Shown here piece by piece: positions 17,121 through 25,273 of a stretch of 44,586 nt of DNA. The notes under the pieces were generated by a model. It did no database searches, was not told the origin of the DNA, and saw only the letters and a list, made by a program, of their open reading frames with translations. This stretch comes from CAZUXY01 sp964624235 (GTDB lineage: Bacteria; Spirochaetota; UBA4802; UBA5368): assembly GCA_964624235.1 (NCBI GenBank), contig CAZUXY010000042.1, forward strand, positions 1 to 44,586, written 5' to 3'. The translations under genes and the position numbers were made by a program. Numbering within the stretch: position 1 is the first letter of the stretch; each line of letters begins with the position of its first letter.

Positions 17121-18851
17121 TTAAAGGGCTTCCAGATTTTTTAAACTCGCACCTATTAGGTTTTTCAACCTGACCGCCGCGGCACGTATATCGGTGGCAA
17201 GCATGGCCGCCGCCTTGCCGGGGTCCAGGTCGGGATGCCGGGTGAGGTATGAAAAGGTTTTTCTGAGGAAAGGAGCGAAGAGCGGATAGATTTCCCCTTC
17301 GTTGATGGCCTCCATAACGATGTCGATGGCGGTCTGATCATGGGTTTCTTTATCTATCAGGTCGAGGATACCGCTTGTCCGGTACAAGGCGTTTTCAAGT
17401 GCGCTTTTAAGGTCCTCCGCGCTTTGCCGGCCGCATGCCGACAGCCGGGAGATTATTTCTCCGGGTGAGTGCCGCCTGGAAGGAAGATCCTTTAGAAGCC
17501 CGGATAACGAACGCTCGACGGTGTCCAGGATTCTGGCGCCGCCTTCAGTGGCATTGATTAACGGAATTCCTATGCGCAGGGCCGAATCCTCAAACCAGCC
17601 GCGGTACAGGTCGAATACATAATCTGAGACCACCTCTCCGTTCCCTCCGTATGCCTCCACATATTTTATTTTTCTTTTTCTTATTACCCGCTGATTTATG
17701 GTGTCCAGGTTAAGGAATCGTGTGGTCAGCGGCATCCAGTCGTCGTTATGATGGGTGCCGCTGCAGTGTATCTCCCTGCCCGTGTACGCCAGGTCCTGCC
17801 CCGCCAGTATAATGGGGCGGCACCCCATATTAAGGAGCAGGTCCAGTGCGCTGGTGGCTACGGACCCTCCCGACTGTATGTCGCCGGGGGATTTCATGTA
17901 TTTCTCGATCCAGTCCATCACGGGAGTTGCTTCCCTGGCGGTTCCACCCGTACTGTCGCTATAATACTTGGCCGTGGTACTGAAGGCCACTGGGCCCTGA
18001 TAATAATCGGTCACCCGCGGGTAACTTACCAGGTCGGCAAGCAGCAGGGCCCCGTTGTGTGCGGTCCCAAGAAAATGTTTCAGGCTGTGTTTCTGGGCGT
18101 CTATGGTCATTACGATATGAGGAACTATCCCCGAACGTATTAACACCTTGAAAGAGGTATCGACCGCGACGATCACGGCGCGGTCCCTCAGTTCCCTCAG
18201 TACGGTGACGTTTTTTCTCAGGGATGGACCGGCGGAGACGATTATGCCCGGTATTCCTTTGAATTCACCGAACAGGTTTTTTACCGGCGTCGCCTTGAAG
18301 GTCTTATGCAGGTTCCTGAATATGTTTTCCACCCATCGTGATTCGAACTCGAAACGTGTGAGCAGATCGCTCAGTTTCGAGGATATGGTCCTGTGTATGT
18401 CCGCAAGCGCCCGGTCGTAGTATGCACGGTCAAGCAGATATGAAGGCCTGTGGAAAAAATTTGCCATGCCACGGAACCGGGAAACATCGACTTCTTCAAG
18501 CCGGGAGGCCGCTTCGTCTTCCCCGCTGATCAGCATCACGCCCTCAAGCAGTTCGGGAAAGACGGCCGCGGCCATGTCCGCAACGGTACGGTCCCGTTCA
18601 ACACATATTATCACGCTTTCGGGAAACCTTTTTTTCAGTGCGGCCACGTGATAGCCCAGTCCGATCCCGAAAACAGTGATGCAGTTGGCCCTGCCGCACG
18701 AAAAGCCGTCGACTCCTCTCTGCGCCTCAGCCGGCGGATCGTACGCGGAATGGATTTTGATCTCGCGCGGGCCATCCTTGAATACAAGTGTTTTATGACC
18801 GCTGGGTGTGTCGGCGAGAATGTAGGTGCCCATGAACTGTTTCCCGGTCAT
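17121..18851 (-). CDS. DUF115 / motility accessory factor (Maf)-type glycosyltransferase-like protein
   Basis: A 576-residue cytoplasmic protein with the DUF115 (MptE/Maf-like) core: an N-terminal Rossmann-like stretch with VFGIGLGYHVA (60-70), the hallmark IVSAGPSLRKN (204-214), then VAVDTSFKVLIRSGIVPHIV and AGQDLAYTG. Relatives modify flagellin with nonulosonic acid sugars or make pterin diphosphates. With a chemotaxis gene nearby, I favour the flagellin/surface-glycan role, as inference. The last 110 residues are helical, as in other Maf proteins. Its start codon overlaps the stop of the GHKL-HDOD gene by one base, implying coupled expression. Confidence 0.85.
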   Translation of the reverse strand: MTGKQFMGTYILADTPSGHKTLVFKDGPREIKIHSAYDPPAEAQRGVDGFSCGRANCITVFGIGLGYHVAALKKRFPESVIICVERDRTVADMAAAVFPELLEGVMLISGEDEAASRLEEVDVSRFRGMANFFHRPSYLLDRAYYDRALADIHRTISSKLSDLLTRFEFESRWVENIFRNLHKTFKATPVKNLFGEFKGIPGIIVSAGPSLRKNVTVLRELRDRAVIVAVDTSFKVLIRSGIVPHIVMTIDAQKHSLKHFLGTAHNGALLLADLVSYPRVTDYYQGPVAFSTTAKYYSDSTGGTAREATPVMDWIEKYMKSPGDIQSGGSVATSALDLLLNMGCRPIILAGQDLAYTGREIHCSGTHHNDDWMPLTTRFLNLDTINQRVIRKRKIKYVEAYGGNGEVVSDYVFDLYRGWFEDSALRIGIPLINATEGGARILDTVERSLSGLLKDLPSRRHSPGEIISRLSACGRQSAEDLKSALENALYRTSGILDLIDKETHDQTAIDIVMEAINEGEIYPLFAPFLRKTFSYLTRHPDLDPGKAAAMLATDIRAAAVRLKNLIGASLKNLEAL

Positions 18852-20329
18852 TAAAGGCTGTGACTCTGATATGCGCTCTGGACGGCCAGGTGTGTATCGT
18901 TAAAGGCTTTGTCGGATTCCAGGCCGAATCTTTCCAGCACCTGCTGCTCCAGGTAGCTGGGATTGTATTTTCTCGCCTCCATTCCGCACATCATGTTGGC
19001 AAGATAGATTACGTACACCAGGTCGCGGTGCTTTTCATCGGCATTGAGGGGGGAATGGTGGTGCCGGATGGTTGATGTCAGATAGTCCGGCAGTTCCCAC
19101 TTCTCGGCGATGAGACTTCCCAGGGCGGAGTGACTGATGCCGATGGATATCTCCTCCATTACCGTGGAGGTTCTTATCTTACGGTCTCTCACCACATCGG
19201 AAATCCAGTTCACCAGTTTAACATTGGTGGAGAGCATAATGATTTTTCCCAGATCATGCAGCAATCCAGAGAGAAACGCGTTTTCCACCAGCTTGCCGAG
19301 TTTGAACCTGAGCGCCAGTTGCCTTCCGTAAAAAGCGACGTGGTTGCAGTGTTCCCATATCTGCTCAAACCGCGAATATCGTTTGTCAAGTATCCTTCTG
19401 GCGCCGGTGGTTATTAGGATGGCGTTGAGGTTTTTCAGCCCGATCGTTTTGACCGCATCACTGATGGTTTCAATCCTCTTTCCCGGAACGAACCCGGCTG
19501 AATTTGCCAGTTTAAGCACGTCGGTCGTCAGCGCCGGGTCCACCATGATTTTTTCCGATATCACGGCGAGAGATGACTCGGGATCGTTGCACAGCTGCTG
19601 GAGCTGTATGATGTGCTGGGGGAAAGTGGGGATACCGGCCACCTCGTTAAGGATCTGTTTTTTAATTTTAGTGGTTACCTCCAGCGGCCGCAGTTCACCG
19701 GGAATGGTCACCTGGGTAGTGGTGGTTTTGCCGTCGGTGTTGATCCGGTAATTGCCGCTGCCGATCCCGGAATTCTTGAGCAGCAGTATGGTAAGCACGA
19801 TGCCGAGTCCGGCACCCTCGGAGTCGTCATATATCTCTTCATATGCGTCCGAGAAGTCCTCGTATTGCCGGGCTTTTTCTATACGGAGATTTATCCTTGC
19901 CAGTTCATGGGGGAGTATCGCGGTGTTGTTGGTGATTATCAGGGCCATTCCCGCCGGTGTGGATTTGACGGTAAAGCTGACGCGGAAAGCGCTTTTCTTC
20001 ATATCGTCTTCGATGGTTTCGAACTGGCCGACCACGTTCTTTTTAAAAAGCCGCATACCCTCCTCGTATCCGGCAGGGTCACTGGGATCTACCTTGTGCG
20101 CTTCGAAATACACCCTCTTGGCGTTGGCTTTTACCGCGTTCATGCTTACTTCACGGATTATGGTGATGAGCATATCCAGCAGAAAGATCCTGTCCATGCG
20201 GGACAGGATCTTTGCGAACAGTGCGTTTATGAAACGGGTCACGCTCTCTGAAAGGTAATGAAAGGAAAAACTGAATGTTTCGCCTTTGTATATCCTGGCG
20301 GCAACATCGGAAATGTTCGGTTTATTCAT
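18851..20329 (-). CDS. GHKL ATPase-like plus HDOD domain protein
   Basis: A 492-residue two-part protein. Residues 1-225 look like a histidine-kinase-type ATPase domain: an N-box REVSMNAVKANAKRVYFE and a G-box SEGAGLGIVLTILLL, but no phosphoacceptor domain. Residues 235-435 form an HDOD domain (PTFPQHIIQLQQLCNDPESS, AISDAVKTIGLKNLNAIL-like core, FLSGLLHDLGKIIML). HDOD proteins act in signalling linked to cyclic nucleotides and motility. The HD site keeps HDLGK, but catalytic activity is not assured. It overlaps the DUF115 gene by one base; the pair may link a regulatory signal to flagellin or surface modification. Confidence 0.82.
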   Translation of the reverse strand: MNKPNISDVAARIYKGETFSFSFHYLSESVTRFINALFAKILSRMDRIFLLDMLITIIREVSMNAVKANAKRVYFEAHKVDPSDPAGYEEGMRLFKKNVVGQFETIEDDMKKSAFRVSFTVKSTPAGMALIITNNTAILPHELARINLRIEKARQYEDFSDAYEEIYDDSEGAGLGIVLTILLLKNSGIGSGNYRINTDGKTTTTQVTIPGELRPLEVTTKIKKQILNEVAGIPTFPQHIIQLQQLCNDPESSLAVISEKIMVDPALTTDVLKLANSAGFVPGKRIETISDAVKTIGLKNLNAILITTGARRILDKRYSRFEQIWEHCNHVAFYGRQLALRFKLGKLVENAFLSGLLHDLGKIIMLSTNVKLVNWISDVVRDRKIRTSTVMEEISIGISHSALGSLIAEKWELPDYLTSTIRHHHSPLNADEKHRDLVYVIYLANMMCGMEARKYNPSYLEQQVLERFGLESDKAFNDTHLAVQSAYQSHSL

Positions 20330-20506
20330 GCGGTACTCTTCATTGTAGTCACAGATGATCCCTGTCGTTCATAATTCGACACTAAGTATATCGTGAAAAA
20401 ACCAGCGGTACTTGTCCCAAAAAGACGCTATTCCCGGCAGGGACGCCTGCGCGCTGTAAATAACAATTCTAATGATAAGTTGAAATCCTTACTTGTCAAG
20501 ATGGTT

Positions 20507-22654
20507 TTAAATGAAAGGGACGTCATCCTCGTCTACGAATGAAGACTTAGCGGATTCAGGGACTACTTGGTCCCGTGACTCCGGCGCCGGGTCTTTGAAT
20601 ACCGTCTTGAAAAAATACCCGGGAAGTGCCGTCAGACGGTTGCGGCGCATGTCCGGCGGACGGAAAAGGGAAACACAGATTTTTTTGATTTCATTTGCCG
20701 TCATTTCTTTACACGGTACAAGGGGGGGAAGGTCCCGTATCTCCAGTTTGATATGATCACGATCGATGATCTCCATCAGACCGGTGAAGACCCCGGAAAA
20801 ACGATAACCGGTGCCGAGGGAACAGCGTTTGACAACGGCATTCCTTACTACATAGCCGTAAAATCGGAGGTTGTTATAATCGGGAACAGGGATGCATACC
20901 TGCAGTGTTTCAATGCCGGCATCGGCAATATGGCCCAGCAGTCTGCGCGCATCGTCTATCGAGCCCAGGGAGCCGTACACCAGCGCATGACGTTGACGCG
21001 CATGCATAATGATATCGCTCTGAGCGGTCCTGAGGCGGGACCACTCTGCAGGTGACGACCTGCCGTGTGAAAGCATCAACAGGGATAATGCGAAGGATGA
21101 CACGAGCAGAACGCGTTTAACGTGTAATGATAACTTCAATGGCAGCAGCGGTGAAATGTACAGCAGGTAGGGTAGTGCCAGCGTGATTCCCGATCCTGAT
21201 ACGGTGTAATGCAGCCCGAGGTCCGCCGTGTATTCGGCGCACAGGGTGCTCAGGGTACATGCCCCGTCGGTGATATGACCCGCGATGGCCGCCAGCGCCG
21301 GTGATAACGTGGACACCGCCAGCGTTACCAGTGAGGCGACCAGGGTGAAGCTGATCGCGGGGACCACCAGCAGGTTGGAAAATACCCCGGCCAGGTTGAC
21401 CTCCCGCAGATGCAGAAATATCACAGGTAAAACCAGTACCTGTGCGGAAAGGGTAAGTGAGACGGCGTTCTTTACTATGGCAGGGGTACTTCCCATGAGT
21501 GAATGGAAGGAGGAATAAAAAAGCAGTATCCCGAGGGTCGCACCGAAACTCAGCTGAAACCCCATGCCGTACAGTTCATGAGGGTAAATGGACAGTATCA
21601 CCAGCGCCGATATGAAGAGACTGTTCTGCGGATTATTTTCAGCGTCGAATGTCCTCAACAGCGCGAATATCGTGAACATTATAAAGGCCCTGAGCAGGGA
21701 TACCGGCACATCGGTGATGTAGAGATAAAAGGCCGCCGCCAGCAGACCGGCGAATATGATCACCTTTTTATTAATACGCAGCGGGGCGAGCAGAAGAAAA
21801 GGTACGGCCGCGACTATGCCGATGTGCAGTCCCGATGCCGCCAGCACGTGCATTACTCCCGCGTTCCTGAACCGCATCAGCGTCTGTTTGTCCATGAAAT
21901 GCTTGTTCCCGAAATACAGGGATTTGAGCACCTGACCGGTATTCCTGTCAAAGGTTACGTCTATCGCTTTTTCCAGGCTTTTACGGATGCTCGTTTTCGC
22001 GTCAGGGCCTGCTTTCTCGATAAACCATACCTCCGCGGCTTTCGGGTAATACACCGTCCCGATTCCACGCCGTAAAAGATTGAGGGTGAAAGGCGATGAG
22101 GCGGTCTGGGATGTGATGGGATGAGGCGGCGCATCGATATGTATCCTGTCACCCGCACGCAGACGGACACCGCGGGGTACATGGAGGAGTGATACGGCCA
22201 GAATACCTTTTGGATCGACGGATGTATTCTCATCCGCGACCAGCGCCCTGTCGCCGTATCGTCCGGTTTCAACCGAAAGAACCCTTTTCGGAAACAACCT
22301 TCCGGACATGTTTCGGGAACCGGTCGGGATGGTGAGAACGGTATGCCATGCCGAGAGGATGCAGATGAGGAGAAGCACCGCGGCCGCAATCGCCCCTGGT
22401 ATGGCGCCTGCGGTCATGGACGCGCCGGGATTCCCCGTGGATATTCCGCACAACGGTTTGCACAGCGGCGTGTACTTTTTGGCAAGCGGGTAAAGCAGTA
22501 TGATCGCGGCGGCGAAAAGCAGCGCACCCATGATACATTCCCCCTGGTGTCCTGAACGAAGGCCGCAGACCCAGAGGATCGAAGACATCGCCGATGTCAG
22601 CATCACAAGGGATGGGACCAGGCAGACCGGCAGGTGTTTGTCAGAGCCTTCCAA
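20507..22654 (-). CDS. comEC: ComEC/Rec2-family DNA uptake channel with degenerate C-terminal domain
   Basis: A 715-residue inner-membrane protein. The N-terminal helices and OB-like region (RLRAGDRIHIDAPPHP) precede a competence domain with the signature VLAASGLHIGIVAAVPFLL and about eight membrane helices. It would carry single-stranded DNA into the cytoplasm. The C-terminal ~190 residues occupy the place of the metallo-beta-lactamase nuclease (DIIMHARQRHALVYGSLG...), but the HxHxDH metal motif is missing, so the nuclease appears lost. Its start overlaps the beta-barrel gene by 14 bases. The 177 bases beyond its stop carry no clear terminator. Confidence 0.85.
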   Translation of the reverse strand: MEGSDKHLPVCLVPSLVMLTSAMSSILWVCGLRSGHQGECIMGALLFAAAIILLYPLAKKYTPLCKPLCGISTGNPGASMTAGAIPGAIAAAVLLLICILSAWHTVLTIPTGSRNMSGRLFPKRVLSVETGRYGDRALVADENTSVDPKGILAVSLLHVPRGVRLRAGDRIHIDAPPHPITSQTASSPFTLNLLRRGIGTVYYPKAAEVWFIEKAGPDAKTSIRKSLEKAIDVTFDRNTGQVLKSLYFGNKHFMDKQTLMRFRNAGVMHVLAASGLHIGIVAAVPFLLLAPLRINKKVIIFAGLLAAAFYLYITDVPVSLLRAFIMFTIFALLRTFDAENNPQNSLFISALVILSIYPHELYGMGFQLSFGATLGILLFYSSFHSLMGSTPAIVKNAVSLTLSAQVLVLPVIFLHLREVNLAGVFSNLLVVPAISFTLVASLVTLAVSTLSPALAAIAGHITDGACTLSTLCAEYTADLGLHYTVSGSGITLALPYLLYISPLLPLKLSLHVKRVLLVSSFALSLLMLSHGRSSPAEWSRLRTAQSDIIMHARQRHALVYGSLGSIDDARRLLGHIADAGIETLQVCIPVPDYNNLRFYGYVVRNAVVKRCSLGTGYRFSGVFTGLMEIIDRDHIKLEIRDLPPLVPCKEMTANEIKKICVSLFRPPDMRRNRLTALPGYFFKTVFKDPAPESRDQVVPESAKSSFVDEDDVPFI

Positions 22655-23330
22655 CTTTATAGATCACAGCGATGGATATTCCAAGATAGAGCTTAGTCGA
22701 TTCAGGGACCTTGAGAAAGAGAAAATCCCGCGTGTTTCGGTCTCCCATGCCGAAGGAACCGTAACGGGCGGTCAGGTCGGTTATGAGATACCATTCGTGG
22801 GCAACCAGGTAACCTATACCCGCCGTCGCGGCGATCCCCCCGCCTCCATCAAATTCTTTGGTCGCCGGTCCCGATTCATAGTATATGCCAAGACCCGCCG
22901 CCATGAAGAAGTCGGGGTTGAATGAATACCGGTACTTGCCGGTCGCGCTGTAGAGCAGGTGCCCTACCGCGGTATCGCCGCCCATGTTGTTCATGAACTG
23001 CAGGGAAAATTCCCCGATCATGCTCCGGGACATGATGTCCAGCACTCCCCCCCCAGAAAAGGCGTAACCGGATTCGCTGAGATCTACACGCCGTGTGCCG
23101 TCCCAGTCGCTGTAGTTGACACTGGTAAAACCCGCGCTGAATATGGGACCTGCATAGGTGAAGAAAAGTTCCTGAGCGGCAAGGTGGGAGCAGGAAAAAA
23201 CGATAAACAGCAGCACGCGGCACAGGCCTGCGGCGGTCACGATACGCCTTTTCCTGTGCCTGATAAAGGATATGGCAATCTCAACGCGCGCGGCGTTTTT
23301 CCTGGGATGTCTGTAGTTCTGAATGGTCAT
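22641..23330 (-). CDS. Outer-membrane beta-barrel protein
   Basis: A 229-residue protein with an unusually long basic N-terminus followed by a hydrophobic signal segment (GLCRVLLFIVFSCSHLAAQ). The mature protein alternates aromatic and small residues (LFFTYAGPIFSAGFTSVNYS, YSATGKYRYSFNPDFFMAAG, KLYLGISIAVIYKVG), as in 8-stranded barrels of the OmpW/opacity type. A cleaved start further in, near GTG in RIVTAAG, is possible. It lies between a LolA-like gene (9 bases) and comEC (14-base overlap), so it is expressed with both. The ligand or function is unknown. Confidence 0.75.
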   Translation of the reverse strand: MTIQNYRHPRKNAARVEIAISFIRHRKRRIVTAAGLCRVLLFIVFSCSHLAAQELFFTYAGPIFSAGFTSVNYSDWDGTRRVDLSESGYAFSGGGVLDIMSRSMIGEFSLQFMNNMGGDTAVGHLLYSATGKYRYSFNPDFFMAAGLGIYYESGPATKEFDGGGGIAATAGIGYLVAHEWYLITDLTARYGSFGMGDRNTRDFLFLKVPESTKLYLGISIAVIYKVGRL

Positions 23331-23339
23331 ATCATATTT

Positions 23340-23951
23340 CTATTTCACGTTCAGGGGGTTCTTCACCACCTGTGCGTTCGAGGGCACGTTGAAATCGAAC
23401 ATGCCCGGTATCATGCTGACGCCGGTACGCACATTGGTTAAGGTTACGGTCATTCCTTCCCCGTCTTTACTGTTCAACACCGCCTTTTTCAGCATGAACG
23501 AACCGTCCAGCACCAGGATGATCTCGGAATAAGTTTTTTCGCTGTTTTTCAGCTTCAGCGTATAGCCGGAAGGACCCTGCGCGGTAAGTATCGCGAGATA
23601 ACCGTTCACCAGCCCGGCGATGCCCCCGGAGCCACCCATGCCGACATCCTGGACCCCGCAGATGTTGCTCGATGAATCGTACACCCAAAGCCGTTTGCCG
23701 TTGGTGGCCAGCACCCTCCCCGAAGGGCTGGTGAATTTAACGTGTATTTTACCCGGCGACATGTACTTGAAGGTGCCGGTATAGGACTGCCCTGAATGAT
23801 ACATCCAGGTAATGTTTCCCGCCATGGTATCGATGCCGTACATGCGGTTCTGGAATTTTTTCAACGCCTCCTCGCCCGTCATGGCCATTGAGTGCTGTGT
23901 TGCGCCCAGGCATAACAATACGCCCGCCGTTATATATAAGTTTCTTTTCAT
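23340..23951 (-). CDS. LolA-like outer-membrane lipoprotein carrier protein
   Basis: A 203-residue periplasmic protein: signal peptide ending SMAM, then LKKFQNRMYGIDTMAGNITW, SYTGTFKYMSPGKIHVKFTS, NGKRLWVYDS and VSMIPGMFDFNVPSNAQVV. These match the LolA half-barrel, which carries lipoproteins from the inner to the outer membrane. ATG 23951 is chosen because AGGGG precedes it and the signal peptide begins there; the open frame runs to 24119 without signal-peptide character. It leads the LolA/beta-barrel/comEC operon. Several lipoproteins in this window could be its cargo. Confidence 0.85.
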   Translation of the reverse strand: MKRNLYITAGVLLCLGATQHSMAMTGEEALKKFQNRMYGIDTMAGNITWMYHSGQSYTGTFKYMSPGKIHVKFTSPSGRVLATNGKRLWVYDSSSNICGVQDVGMGGSGGIAGLVNGYLAILTAQGPSGYTLKLKNSEKTYSEIILVLDGSFMLKKAVLNSKDGEGMTVTLTNVRTGVSMIPGMFDFNVPSNAQVVKNPLNVK

Positions 23952-24257
23952 AAAACCCCTGTGTTTACTCATTAATACGTGGTTCTCCGCAAAAAGTGAA
24001 ATGAAAAAACCGCCAGGTCCTTTTTTCTCCCCTCCCCGCGGCAAAATTCCTGCCGGTACGGGACAAAACCCCGGTAAACCCTCTCCGTGGGACAGGAATT
24101 TCACCATAGCCGGGGACATATTTTAAAATCAATACTATTTTTGATTGCCTTCGATGCCCGTTTTTCAATAGCATTACCCCTGTCCGGCTTTTCATATTCG
24201 ACAGCGGATATTGAGGATGGGGCGTTCCCCTCCCGCACTTTTACCGGAGTAACGAGG

Positions 24258-24779
24258 ATGGGAAACATCATAGCGAATCTTTTTCGCGAACACCGGGATT
24301 TTAACGATTTCCGCACCCGGGTGATAGAGCTGGGAGGTGGATTTACGCTGGGATACGAGGACATGCTGGATATCGGCGAAGCGTATTTTGAACGTTTTCC
24401 CGACTGTTTCTCCAACAGGAACTGCAGCGATGTGACCCTGGGCTACAAGCTGGTCAGGATATGTATAATAGAAAAACTCGTGGAGCCGATACCTGTAGAA
24501 ATCAGGGGCGTGTTCCGCGGCATGTTCCAGAACCTCTCACTGATAGGGGAGGGGATTCCAGGGTCGGTATCTTCAGTCGGGGCAGAGCGGACAGGGGAAA
24601 TACTTGACGGCATGAGCGTTATACTTAAGGGCATTCAGGACACCATCGACGCCCTCCCGACGGGAATGATCAAGGAGCGCTTTGTGGGCGGCATCAGTTA
24701 TATCTACAACATCATCTATCTTATGAAAAACACGTTGATGAAATCAGGCGCTGCGGAGCCTGGTCACGGCAATGAATGA
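24258..24779 (+). CDS. Hypothetical 173-residue protein
   Basis: I do not recognise this family. From ATG 24258 (ribosome site GGAGTAACGAGG) the protein is mostly helical and soluble, without signal peptide. Notable segments are HRDFNDFRTRVIELGGGFTL near the start, four cysteines (PDCFSNRNCSDV, VRICII) in the first third, and a helical C-terminus (ISYIYNIIYLMKNTLMKS). The open frame extends upstream to 24087 but the added part reads like non-coding translation. It is divergent from the LolA operon and precedes a long intergenic region. Confidence 0.65.
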   Translation: MGNIIANLFREHRDFNDFRTRVIELGGGFTLGYEDMLDIGEAYFERFPDCFSNRNCSDVTLGYKLVRICIIEKLVEPIPVEIRGVFRGMFQNLSLIGEGIPGSVSSVGAERTGEILDGMSVILKGIQDTIDALPTGMIKERFVGGISYIYNIIYLMKNTLMKSGAAEPGHGNE

Positions 24780-25273
24780 AAAATTCCTTCAGGTGCGGTA
24801 GAAGAATTGCGCCCGGGACGGGTAAATTTTATTTTTCGGTGTATCCGGTTTCAATGCGGGGAGTCGTTACTGCTCCCGTCAGGGGAAAGCATGAGTGCAC
24901 CTGGGGCATCCCGGGGTACCTTCCGATGGTTCATTGGTTTTTATATTGAAAGGGGGATTTTTACTATTAATGATTAACTAGTTATTACAGGGTGCGGTGA
25001 ATAAACGAAAAAAAATGCCAAAATTATAATACTGACACTAAATAAGAATTGACGAAAAAATACCGTGGTTAAATCTGGAATAAATTCAGAGAAAAACTCG
25101 ATCTTTTATCATCACAAGGCCGTCGAGTAGCTTATAAAAAGGTGAATTCTACCGATGCGTCTTGACTCAACGGTTCCTCCCGGCCAGAAGGATTCATCGG
25201 TGTAAGTGCAGGCAAACAAGCGGTGACGCGCACGCGCCGCCGTATACAAAAAGTTTTTGCACGGAGTTACTCT
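24780..25273. other. 494-base AT-rich leader upstream of the hydrogenase cluster
   Basis: There is no gene here that I can support. The region is markedly AT-rich between 24960 and 25140, as expected for the promoter zone of the hydrogenase operon. Possible elements are TATAAT at 25025-25030 (no good -35) and TTGACG at 25049-25054 (poor -10), plus a small inverted repeat ACTCGA/TCGAGT around 25095-25131. I looked for sigma-54 (TGGCAC-N5-TTGCA) and FNR (TTGAT-N4-ATCAA) sites and saw none. The first gene has CGGAG before its ATG. Confidence 0.5.
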
